This document shows, piece by piece, positions 7,668-22,034 of a stretch of DNA of 32,827 bases (position 1 is its first letter; each line of letters begins with the position of its first letter). The position numbers were made by a program, and so were the translations under genes. The notes beneath the pieces were generated by a model. The model was not told where the DNA came from and made no database searches. It was given only the letters and a program-made list of their open reading frames with translations. Source of the stretch: Isochrysis galbana (lineage: Eukaryota > Haptophyta > Isochrysidales > Isochrysidaceae); the NCBI GenBank assembly GCA_018136815.1, contig CM030935.1, positions 5,164,494 to 5,197,320 of the forward strand, written 5' to 3'.

Positions 7668-9424
7668 ATGGCGGCGGCGTTGCTGCTTGCGGCGGTAGCG
7701 GCGCATCACGTGTCAGTGAGCTCGGAGTGCACTGCAGCGGCTCGCACGGAGGCTGTGCGTGTGGAGAGCGGCTATAAGGCCTTTGTGAGTGAGCTGCTCT
7801 CCAAGCTCAGCAAGGTGAGAGAAGGGGTGGGTGGGAGAAAGGATGGTGTGAGGCCTTTGTGAGTGAGCTGCTCTCCAAGCTCAGCAAGGTGAGAGGGGGG
7901 GTTTGGGGGAACAGGGATGGGGGGCGGGGAAAGGGGTGGGGGGGGGGGACGCGAGTGGCACAGAGAGAGAGAGAGGGAGGGAGGGAGGGAGCGAGCGAGG
8001 GAGGGAGAGGGAAATGGAGGGAGAGAGAGAGAGTCAGAGATGGGGAGAGATGAAGTTGCAGGAAGGAGAGTGCGGGAGAGAAGGAGAGCAAGACGGCAGG
8101 AGAATATGGGAAAAGGGGGGTGGTGGACATGTGGAAGGGGGGCGGCGGCGCGGGCGCGAGGAGGAAAGGGAGAAGTACAGCTTTGGTGGTGGCGAGAGAC
8201 AAACAGAGAAGCTGCAGAGGGAGAAATACGGGGGGTGCAGGGGAGTTCAGGGCAATCTATGGCGCAGGATATGTTGGAGTTGGCCATCCAATTTAAGCTG
8301 GCCATCTTTCCTGTGCAGGCGCCGATCGTCACTGACGAGGACGCTTCGGGTCTGGGCTATAACGACGAGGGCGTCGACATGCTTGCGTTGCACATCGCGC
8401 TGCCTTGCGTGCGCAACGATACAGGCCTCTGGCTCGAGTTTGGCGCTGAGGATGAGGATGCCATGCGCATCATTAGTGCGTACCGGCAGGCGCAGCGCAG
8501 CGACGGTTTGGTGTATGGCTTCGACGAGCCCGGTTCAGGCGAGACGCATCGGAGCGGTAAGCGCGCAACGCGCGCACACGGCCTTAGCTCCGCGACTTCC
8601 TCCCTGCCGATTGTCGCTTATGTTCCGGCCTCACCGGTGGCCTACGCAGGTCCCCCACAGCCCGCCTCGCCGCTGGTCTCGTGGGCATGGGGGCCGATCA
8701 ACGAAACCCTACCGCAATTCTTGCGTGGTCCAAACGGCGCCAAGCCGCTAAGCTTCGTGCACATGCAGCTGGCGACACACACAGAGGATGACGAGCTAAT
8801 GGAGCTGCCCCATTCGGGCGCCGGAACCGCACACGGCACGACTGTGCGAGCCATAGAGCACCGCAACGAGCTCGCTGACCATGTTCTACTGGGACTCTCC
8901 TCGAGGCTAGCCCCAGGTAATTGAACCCTGCTTAAGGGAGCAGCTTGGCGACCTAATGGGGAGCGCGAGATCTCCCTACATGCTCATGCTGCCTCCTTGC
9001 GAGGGCCGTCGAGCTCAGAGTTAGCGTGGCCACGCACGCGGGCACGCGTCCGAGGGCCACTGCCTGGTTGCCTTTGACAGGCACGATCCTTGTCTTTCAT
9101 CGGCTCTTCAATCATGAAGACTACCGCGAGGGCGAACTCTTTGCATTGTATCAAGTCCTACGAGCACGACCTGATCTGGCAGTCGAGGTGATTGGCACTT
9201 CGACTCGCGTCATCGTGACTGACCCCACCAAGATGCGGAGCCATCCCCACCGGTGCGCGCATACGACGGCTTCTGTTGCCTTTGCCCATACCGGTGTCGG
9301 ATTCTCATGCACCCCGCATCCCTCCTGCCGCCGCCCTATCGCTGCGGTGGCGAGAGGGCACGTCTTGAATGCCTCACTCGATTGCGCTCCTAGACCCTAC
9401 ATTGTCCTCCTGGGTGGGCGCTAA
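7668..9424 (+). CDS. Class I SAM-dependent methyltransferase-like protein, divergent active site (4 exons)
   Basis: Exons are 7668-7814, 8319-8556, 8650-8916 and 9081-9424, joined in phases 0, 1 and 1, giving 331 residues. Residues 1-20 (MAAALLLAAVAAHHVSVSSE) look like a signal or transit peptide. The core has the order of a TylF/Methyltransf_24-type Rossmann fold: WLEFG (87-91, motif I strand), VYGFDEP (114-120, acidic loop), a NETLPQFL segment, SFVHMQL, then LSSRLAPGTILVFHRLFNHEDYREGE and the late strand VEVIGTSTRVIVT. Relatives usually have a glycine-rich motif I, H-I-D-x-D where this has H-M-Q-L, and an Asp where this has His after LVF. About 25 extra residues follow SFVHMQL. It may be inactive or specialised. 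The 3' end is uncertain: gtgcgc at 9252 could splice to 9491, giving another tail that stops at 9605. Confidence 0.72.
7777..7895 (+). repeat. 74-bp tandem duplication of exon 1 end plus splice donor
   Basis: Forty-five bases starting aggcctttgtgagtgagctg occur at 7777-7821 and again unchanged at 7851-7895. The unit contains the last codons of exon 1 and its gtgaga donor, so two donors (7815 and 7889) lie in series. Reading past the first donor meets a stop at 7860-7862, so only the first supports the full protein. Confidence 0.9.
7895..8260 (+). repeat. Purine-rich (GA/GGGA) tract inside first intron
   Basis: The 504-bp first intron of the methyltransferase-like gene (7815-8318) is dominated by G and A on the coding strand. 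It mirrors the pyrimidine tract just upstream of the gene. Confidence 0.75.
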
Positions 9425-9862
9425 ACGTTCCCTGTCCCTCGCTCTCAACTGCGGCATACCAACGCACCCAACGCTTCCCTTCACGGCCTGCAGACCCGGC
9501 AAGGGAATCTTCGGTCTTCCACAATCAGCCGCCCTGCGGATCGCCTCCATTTCGACCCAACAAAACTTCAAGGCTCTGCCGCCGCAAGCGCAGGCACGGG
9601 GCTGAGAGATTGCGAGGACGTGGATTGGGCTACTTGCTGCGGGATGCAGAGCGACCGCCTTATGCTTTGTTCACAAAGGGACCGCGAGTGGCGGGTAAAA
9701 GACTGCCGAGCGATGACGTGGCAAGGGCGCGGACGCTTTCTGCTCCACTTTCTTCCGTTGGCATTGTCAAATGTGCCTTGCCGTCGCAGACGGATGCGTA
9801 CTCGCCACTCGCGCCTTCTTTGTGCACTGGTTTCCGACAACGTATCCGGTCGTCTTCGCGTA

Positions 9863-10001
9863 GGCGAAATGTTGGCGCGTTGCGCACCACACCGCTACAT
9901 GAAGAGGAGCTAGATGAAGCCAGGCGTTCATGTTCCAAACAGAAAGGAAACATTTTCTTCAGCGAAGTGTTGGCGCGTTGTGCACCACACCCCTAACATG
10001 A
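9863..10001 (+). repeat. Two direct repeats of ~40 bp, 98 bp apart
   Basis: Positions 9863-9902 and 9961-10001 share gcgaaRtgttggcgcgttg and YgcaccacaccSctaMcatga with a few substitutions. They lie downstream of the methyltransferase-like gene. No function is evident. Confidence 0.7.
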
Positions 10002-10746
10002 TGGGGAGAAATCTTGACAAAATAAAATCCCCGCTACGAGCTACGAGTGCGGCGTGAGCGGCAGTGTGCCTGCGTTACTCTCCTGCCTACTAAGCACTAC
10101 GCCCCGCCCTTACCCTTACCTTTACCTAGCCATGACCTAGCTAGCCACTGATCCTTGAAGGCAGGGTCGCTGGGGCGCCGGCGGGGATGACATGCGAACT
10201 ATTTTGGGAGGAGTTAGAGAGTAGAGAGCGGCGCGGGGGTAAAAGCGAGTTGGGAGTTGCCCCTATGATCCTCCACAAAAGTATTGTGCCTTCTCAGCTG
10301 CTTTAGCGGACCAACCCACAAAAGGAAAGGGAGGAGTCTCTGAAATTAGGCCCCGACGCCTTGCAATGGGCCCATGGCAGGTGCAGGGACGACGAGAAGC
10401 GGCGCTGCCGCAATGGTGCAGCAGCAGCAGCGAGCGCGCCTGCTCCTTGTCTGTCCATGTTGAGATGCGGCGAAGTCCTCAACAGCGCCTCGCTGGGCTT
10501 CTTTATTGGAGCGGTCCCAATCGACATCTGCACAGCGCCACTTGCAAGTGCCACTTGTTGAGAGGCCCTGTGGGGACCTTCTTGAGACCTTGTCGCGCGG
10601 CCGTCCAAACCAACCCCCTCGATTATCTTGTCTTCTTCTTTTACTTCTTACTCCACGACTCTCGGTAGAGAGTAGAGTAGTAGAGTCCTCCGTGAATCTA
10701 CGGCTCCGCAGCACAAGAGTCCCGACGCGTGCTTTTCCCGCGCTCC
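10002..10746. other. Intergenic, no gene recognised
   Basis: ORFs of about 100 codons are open on both strands, but none has a domain, a splice-consistent neighbour or distinctive composition. It separates the methyltransferase-like and PARP genes. Confidence 0.35.
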
Positions 10747-11384
<638 letters not shown>

Positions 11385-11421
11385 GTTTCTTTCGTTTTCT
11401 TCGCTTCATCTCTCTACCTAC

Positions 11422-11636
11422 GTAAGAGCAGCAGCAGCAAAGCTCTCCTTTTCTCCTCGTCCCTCGCGCGAGCTTCATTTAAGAATTTGAACGGGTTTGT
11501 TCTATCACTCTTAGCCCCAGCCGTCTCTCCTCTCTCTCTCGCCTCCCCCTCTCTCTCGCCTCCACCCCTCCCTCCACCCCTCCACCCCTCCACCCCTCCC
11601 TCCCTCTCTGCTGGCCTGCACTGCTCGACGTCGCAG
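11422..11636 (+). other. Possible 5'-UTR intron of the PARP gene
   Basis: A strong donor (gtaaga at 11422) and a pyrimidine-rich approach to tcgcag at 11631-11636 would define a 215-bp intron ending eight bases before the PARP ATG. This rests on splice-site sequence only; transcript data would settle it. Confidence 0.3.
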
Positions 11637-11644
11637 GTAGTGTG

Positions 11645-16276
<4,632 letters not shown>

Positions 16277-16728
16277 CCTGCTCGGGCACGGCGAGCAAGT
16301 AAGTTTGAGGTGCTTGCATTATTTGGGATGCTCCATCCCTACCTAGGTCAATCGACGGAGCTTGAGCCATAAGCACCGTGTGGGTGGAGGCGCACGCTGA
16401 AGATCTCACTTCTCGGTGGTCTTTGGTCGTCTTCCGCCGCGTAGAGTACAATGAGGATGCGTGTTGAGCGCAGTTTCTCACACTTTGAAAGAAAGTAAAA
16501 GACCAGGTGGTTGAGGCTCTACTGTCTACATTCACATTAGTGTATGCTTGTGAAAACTTTAGAAAAGCGGACTGAGAACTCGGCAAATGGCAAAGTACGG
16601 CACACGAAAGGGTCGCACATTATTATGTGTGTCTTTTGAGGAAGCGCGGCGCCGTTCATTGTCTAGGGATAATGCATAGGTAATATCAAGGTGCACGTTA
16701 TCCCAGCATCCTCACCATACTTACATCA
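16277..16728. other. Probable PARP 3' UTR and intergenic
   Basis: No gene is recognised. It contains a 21-bp stretch near 16526-16546 that resembles 17137-17157 (17 of 21 bases) and might be a diverged insertion-site duplication. Confidence 0.35.
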
Positions 16729-17064
16729 CGCGAGAGCCAGCGAGGGAGAGGCAGGAGGGGCCAGGGGCATGCCTCGGCCTCACCTGCCCCCTGAGCTGTG
16801 CTCTCAGGCCCCCTTGGCGAAGCCACAGGCCACATTGGGACCTGGAGGGCGGGGTCGCAGGCGCGCGCCATGTGCCCGAGCCGCAGGGAAGAGAGGAGGA
16901 AGAGGGAATAGGAATAGGGAGGGGAGGGGGGAGCGGCGGCAGCTCTCCCCTCCGGCGCTAACGTGTCTTCTTGCCTTGTTTAGATACAAGAAGACGGGGG
17001 GGCGCCAGAACCAGGAGGAAAGGGCCGCGGCTCGCCGCGGCCACTCGCTCCGGCGAGAGTGATT
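16729..17064 (-). mobile_element. Repeat element A, inverted partial copy (B)
   Basis: The reverse complement aligns with 2294-2615 throughout, starting at taatcactc and ending at gctggctctcgcg. It shares the ggccgcgg/ccgcggcc palindrome and the gccggaggggagagctgcc and cacagctcagggggcaggtg blocks. I estimate about 80% identity by eye. The part matching element A after 2615 is missing, so this copy is truncated. At its other end it abuts, with no gap, a short fragment of the retroelement ORF (17064-17094). Confidence 0.8.
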
Positions 17065-17094
17065 AAAGTCGCGTTCCGTCAAAAGAGGGCCAGG
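17064..17094 (+). repeat. Short retroelement-ORF fragment
   Basis: The stretch aagtcgcgttccgtc-aaagagg-ccagg is nearly identical to 24787-24815, where it lies in the retroelement ORF and encodes LKSRSVERGPGG. A diverged third copy is on the minus strand at 26981-27012. Confidence 0.6.
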
Positions 17095-17226
17095 TGAATT
17101 TTTTTGTCATCCATATACTCTTGTTTTCTTTTTAGTGTCCACATTTACACTAGTGGTACTACAAAGCTAATCACGCTTGCCCCCCCCCCCCCCCCCGCGC
17201 TCCTCTCAACACGCAGTGACTCCCAG

Positions 17227-17661
17227 CTACGCGGGTTGAGTTTTCATCTTCTTCGTCTTTTTCTCACACCCCTCTTCCTCGATGGCGACGATGTCGTTCG
17301 GCTGATCTTGGATGGCGAGGTCCGTGATGCGTGAGAGGACGCTTGGTCGGTCCTCCATGTAGAGCTTGCCAGCTGCTCGGCGCACTTGCACCATGGGATT
17401 CGGTTCAGCGTACGCGACCGCCATGATGTATTCCATGCAGAGGTACGCGACGGCGGCATGCTCTCCAATGTATCTGGTCTTTGGGACTGGGATCTTGTCG
17501 TACTCGTCGGAGTAGTCGCCGACGAGCATGAGCTGTGCCTTGCACCAACGGCCCATGTATGGCTCGATGAGTGCCCACATCGACGGGTAGCGTTCCTTGG
17601 CTAAATCCACGCGGAAGTCTCCGCCTCCACGGCCCATGCCGGAGGCTGTGACGAGCAGCAT
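17227..17661 (-). CDS. Unidentified ORF, probably a gene fragment
   Basis: No family recognised. From the ATG at 17661 the minus strand gives 144 residues with normal protein-like composition: a VDLAKERYPSMWALIEPYMG helix region, two Met/Ala/Tyr-rich helices around YLCMEYIMAVAYAEPNP, and a lysine-rich C-terminus (KKTKKMKTQ) resembling a nuclear localisation signal. The frame stays open upstream to 17757 but runs into the antisense of the LINE, so the true 5' part may have been removed or displaced by that insertion. It could be the last exon of a disrupted gene. Confidence 0.4.
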   Translation of the reverse strand: MLLVTASGMGRGGGDFRVDLAKERYPSMWALIEPYMGRWCKAQLMLVGDYSDEYDKIPVPKTRYIGEHAAVAYLCMEYIMAVAYAEPNPMVQVRRAAGKLYMEDRPSVLSRITDLAIQDQPNDIVAIEEEGCEKKTKKMKTQPA

Positions 17662-17699
17662 CGCCAGTGCCCTCCTCCATGTGTGCGCAGAACTTGAAG

Positions 17700-18849
17700 G
17701 CTGGGCCTTTTTGGGAAGGGCCCGAAAACGACTCCTTTTGGGAGAAGCTATACACAAAACTCAAGAAGAAAGTTGCAGCGTGGAGAGGAGTCCAGGGACT
17801 CTCCATTCACGGGAGGACGCTCCTAGTTAACTTCATAATATACGGGACACCGAGATATTGGCTGTCCGTATCCACCCCTCCGACGTGGTTCATGGAAGTT
17901 ATAGACTCTGATGTTCAAACTATATTATGGGATAGATCCCCCCGACTACAAGCGGAAGAGCTTGGCTCCTCACACGAGGGGAAGAAATGGATAGCCTTTC
18001 CGACATACCCGAGAGTGGGGGCGACTGAGGACGGGCCCCTGCTGGGGGTCGGACTGCTACCTATGATTGAACACACGAGAGCGCTCCAAGCGATATGGAT
18101 AGTCCGGTATCTAAACCCGTCAACGGCGGATTGGAAAACTATTCTAGACCAATGGTTTAGCCGCACCCCGCTAGGGAGATCGGCGGTTTTTTCGAGAACC
18201 GACGCGAAGAGCCTTACGGCTAGCATCCACGGGAATCACACGCTTCCGGCCTTTTGGAAGCAAGCACTAGAAAACTTTAGGCGGGTGGAGATTTACAGGG
18301 AAGCGAACACGCGGGAGGGGGCCAAGGGCTCCCCGATATGGCAAAATCTCTTTCACAAGGCTCCGACGATGCACTACTCACACAAGGCGAAATGGGAGTC
18401 CTTGCAGACGGTTAGTTATCGTCCATAACACTATCAACCCGGATTCGGGGGACATATACACCACGGAGGAATGTGCGGCATACTTGCCGGAGGGAGAACG
18501 ATGGATACGCCATAGAGGCAACTATATATCGATGGGCCCCCTTCTGAAGTCATGGGAAAAGATAGCTGCATGGACTAAATCAAGGATAGCGGACGCCACT
18601 ACTGACTATATCGACCTTCTGAGAAAGAAGGAGGCGCTCCCCCCGCCCGCTCCGGGAGAGCTAGAGTTAGTCCCCCAGGAAGACCCGGACGCGCACGGCC
18701 TAGGGGACATTCTAGTAGATAAGGAGAATAGGTACTATTTACGCCGGGACGGCGTCTATCACGAAAGGTGCGGGCCATCAAAAGTCCCAGTGCACCACCC
18801 GAACACGGGGGAAAATTTACCCCGCATGTATACATGTTATATTTACTAG
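17700..18849 (+). pseudogene. LINE (non-LTR retrotransposon) ORF2 C-terminal fragment, frameshifted
   Basis: The translation from about 17700 has the hallmarks of the region after the reverse transcriptase palm in LINE ORF2: FWEKLYTKLKKKVAAWRG, LSIHGRTLLVNFIIYGTPRY, a Pro-Pro-x-Trp stretch, ILWD, then LLGVGLLPMIEHTRALQAIW and repeated tryptophans. The catalytic reverse transcriptase motifs and any endonuclease are absent, so the copy is 5'-truncated. The frame stops at 18428, and the coding-like sequence continues one frame over to 18849, which implies a single-base indel near 18412-18424. The fragment is less GC-rich than its neighbours. It appears inserted beside or within the minus-strand ORF at 17227-17661. 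Confidence 0.82.
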
Positions 18850-18857
18850 AGTATTCG

Positions 18858-18926
18858 ACCCCCTCCCCCCCCCCTCCCCCCCCTCCCCCCCCCTCCCCCC
18901 CCCTCCACTCCCCCCCCCCCCCCCCA
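18858..18926 (+). repeat. C-rich (C5-9T)n tract after the LINE
   Basis: Repeated blocks of five to nine C separated by T, then a run of 17 C. It starts nine bases after the last LINE stop codon. It could be the element's simple-sequence 3' tail or an independent microsatellite. Confidence 0.75.
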
Positions 18927-18987
18927 ACACACACACTCAATTGCATCGTGATCACAGCAGAGTAACCTGCACCTTGAGCTTCCTCAG

Positions 18988-19371
18988 CTATGAGAGCATT
19001 GGCTGGCTCTCCGCGCCAATCGGGTTGCATGAGAGGTCCACCGACGACAGCCGGAAGCTCCGCGCGAGCTCGCACAGGCGCTGCACGCCCGCCGGTCCGA
19101 TCCGGTTGCGGTCGAGGATGAGCGTATGGGTCCTCCGACACGCTCCTGCTTCAAGCACGCGACAGACCATGTCCAACGCAGAATGGAGGGCCAGCAGAGC
19201 CGACGTTAGAACGAAGGAGGAGCCACAGTCTCCCACCCCCTTCTCTCCAACTCCTGGCCGAAGCAGCGCGCGCGGCCTCCCCGGAACCAGCTTCTCCGCC
19301 AAAGAGGGAACTGGGAAAGGGGGAGGGGGTTGATAGGGGTAAAGGCGGGTAGTAGGGAGGTACACCAGCAC
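18988..19371 (-). pseudogene. Leucine-rich-repeat protein fragment (ribonuclease-inhibitor type)
   Basis: The C-terminal half (about 19230 to 18988) reads as LRRs of the RNI type: LHSALDMVCRVLEAG, then HTLILDRNRIGPAGVQRLCE, then LSSVDLSCNPIGAESQ before the stop. Leu, Asn and Gly positions fit two consecutive 28-residue repeats. The N-terminal half of the frame is Pro/Gly-rich with no LRR character and is probably intron or non-coding. LRR domains normally contain many more repeats, so this is the last exon of a gene whose other exons I cannot find, or a relic. It is separated from the minus-strand ORF at 17227 by the LINE. Confidence 0.55.
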
Positions 19372-20608
19372 ACTGCCTCATGCCGCGTATGTAGCGGGGT
19401 TTTTAAGAAGATTTTTTTGTAAGGGCCGTTCTTCTTTTTTGACGAGAGGTCCCCCCCCCCCCCCCCGGTGCTTTTTCCCGGAGAGTCGCCCGACGTAGGT
19501 CGGTCCGCCTCAATGGGTTTTCCGTTTTCCCTCATTGTAGCTTGTGGGGAGTTATAATGGGAGCCGGGGGTTTGCGAGGGGGGAGATTCGTAGGGGTGCA
19601 TATTCGTATGTGTCTAGTGACAACGCACGTCAAGGCGTACGGGCAGGTGCGCTGAGGGGTGTCGTGATAGTACCGGGCTAGTGGGAGTAGTGGTACTAAC
19701 GCTCAGTTGTTTTATTATTATTAATCAGATTATTATCATTATTCACATGCACTACCTAGTACCTAGTACAAGTACCTAGGCTTACTAGTACTAGGCTGCC
19801 GTTGCATTGCGATATCTGCGGTCTGCGGTGTGTTGCGGCCTTGATTCAGTGAGGACATACCACATACATACCTTCACGAGCGAGCTGTCGCACCGTAGCT
19901 GTCTGCGTCGGACGCTGCCCCGCCTGCTGCAACAATACCTATCTCTTCTCCCAGCATTAGGCGAATAGGAATAGGAATAGGCGAATGGCGAATTTTGTGT
20001 TTGTGTGGAATTTTGCCTTCTATGATCTATGTCTATGCCTGTGCGTCTGTATCCATCACGTCGACGATGGCGGGGGGCGGGCGGGCGGGGTAGGGGTAGG
20101 GGGGGAGGGCGTGTCAGGCCTCGAAACATACACTTCCCTCGCGCGAGGCTACCGGCCGAAAGACCCTGCACACGCCCGACCACTTCGAAACACGCTGGCC
20201 TCCCCTTCAAGAAATAAAAAAAGACCCCCGCGAGTCTCTTGGGGGGGGGGGGGGGGGACAGCGCATCTAGCCGCGCCCTGACAGCCGGGGAGCCTACCGG
20301 AGCAAGCGACGTATTCGTGTATTCGTGCGGCGGCGTGTGATCATGAGCTCCGCACTCCGCGTGATGACGAACGAACCACCGGCCCACCGGCAAGTCTGAG
20401 TGGGGGGGGGGGGGGGGGGGGGTGCACCGGAGGGGGGGGGGGGGGGGGGCGGGGGGTGCAGCGCAGTGGGACCGGCCGCTCTGAGCCCTCGACGAGCAAG
20501 GCCGGCAGGCACACCGGCGAGTCCGACGCTCGCGCCGAGGTCGTCGTCGTCGTCCGTCGCCCCCGCCCGTGGAGGAGGAGTGAGTCGCAGAGAAGTCCCG
20601 CCGCCCTT
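19372..20608. other. Intergenic, homopolymer-rich
   Basis: Contains C15 near 19452, an ATT-rich stretch (19705-19745), short palindromic ctagtac repeats (19755-19795), and G runs of 17, 21 and 18 at 20241-20257, 20402-20422 and 20432-20449. The minus frame open across 19791-20393 has no protein character I trust. Confidence 0.4.
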
Positions 20609-20703
20609 GACACTTGCTATACTACACTCCCCCCCCTCTCTCTCTCCCCCCTCCATCCCTCTCTCTCTTCTCGCGAACACGCAGGGAGCGAATCTCGCTT
20701 TGC

Positions 20704-20744
<41 letters not shown>

Positions 20745-20782
20745 TCTCTCCCTCTCTCTCTCTCTCCCTCTCTCTCCCTCTC

Positions 20783-20852
<70 letters not shown>

Positions 20853-20866
20853 CCTCCCTCCCTCCC
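20609..20866 (+). repeat. Leader-like module, copy 1, with (CT)n
   Basis: The module reads cttgacacttgctatactacac, a C run, CT repeats, then tctcgcgaacacgcagggag and cgaatctcgctttgcacc, then a long (CT)n. The same order recurs at 21502-21640. Confidence 0.8.
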
Positions 20867-21501
20867 TCTGTATCTCCACGTGTCGGCCGCCGCCGCCGCC
20901 GCACAGGGACGCCCCCCGCCTTCATCCCTCTCTCGGAGAGAGGCGAGCCGGTCCCACGCGCGGAGCTGTACCCCCCTCCCCAAGCACCGCCTTTCATCAA
21001 TCCCCTCTCTCCCCCATCCCGCCCCCCAACCTCTTCTCTCTCTCCCGCTTCTCCCTCTCTCCCTCTTCTCCCTCTTCCCACTCTTCTCCCTCTCCTCCCT
21101 CTCCTCCCTCTTCTCCCTCTCCTCCCTCTTCTCCCTCTTCTCCCTCTTCCCACTCTTCTCTCTCTCCCTCTCCCTCTCCCCCTCCCTCTCTCTTCTCTTC
21201 TCCCTCTTCTCTCCCTCTTCTCTCCACTCCCCTCTCCCACTCCCCACTCCCCACTCCCCTCCCCCACTCCCTGCGGATGGAAGAGATCTCCGAGGGGCCC
21301 CACGGAGAGGGGACGGGACGGGTCCCCCCCCCCCGCCCTCTCCCCTCTCCCCTCTCCCCCCTTCTCTCCCAATCTCCTTCCTCCAACTCTAAAGAATGGA
21401 GCTCTTCCCAGAAGAAAGGAGAGGAGGGGAGGGGGGGAGGGAAGAGGGGGAAAGGTGTCCCCTCCCCCCCTCCCCCTTCACACTTACTTTACACCCCCCC
21501 C

Positions 21502-21583
21502 CGCCCTTCACACTTACTATTACACCCCCCCCCCCCCTCTCTCTCTCTCTTCTCGCGAACACGCGGAGCGAATCTCGCTTTGC

Positions 21584-21635
<52 letters not shown>

Positions 21636-21640
21636 TCCTC
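21502..21640 (+). repeat. Leader-like module, copy 2, with (CT)n
   Basis: Reads cttcacacttactattacac, a C run, CT repeats, tctcgcgaacacgcggag, cgaatctcgctttgcacc and (CT)n. It is nearly identical to copy 1 apart from small indels. An extra partial unit (cttcacacttactttacac plus C run) sits just before it at about 21476-21501. Confidence 0.8.
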
Positions 21641-21836
21641 CCTCCCTCCCTCCCTCTCCCTCTCTCTTCTCTCTTCCCCCCTCTCTCTCTTCTACTCCCC
21701 CTGCACCCCCCCCCCCGCATTATACCCCCCCCCCAAAAGGACCCTCTCACATCTCTCTCCAAATTCTCTCTAAACTCTCGATTCCAAGATCAAACTCACA
21801 CGGAATCTCCCTCCGTCTCTCTCCCCTCCCCTCCCT

Positions 21837-21841
<5 letters not shown>

Positions 21842-21888
<47 letters not shown>

Positions 21889-21890
21889 CC
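21842..21890 (+). repeat. (CT)n tract upstream of start codons
   Basis: A pure CT run ends about 20 bases before an ATG at 21911 and 145 bases before the ATG at 22035. Confidence 0.85.
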
Positions 21891-22034
21891 CGTCGGCCTT
21901 CCGCCGACAGATGAGCCGAGCTCTCCGCCAGCTCTCCGCGGCGGATCTAACCTATTCAAGGCCCTTTTCTCCGCTCCTACGGCGACCAGCCGGCCGTCGG
22001 GCCCCCGCCCTCGCACCCTCTCCTTCCTCTCCAC

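Noticed and set aside
7815..7889. Use of the second, duplicated donor at 7889 as the main splice site
   Set aside because: Reading through the first donor meets a stop at 7860-7862 before reaching the second.
19791..20393. 200-codon minus ORF
   Set aside because: Crosses poly-G runs and low-complexity sequence, with no conserved motif and no plausible splice partner.
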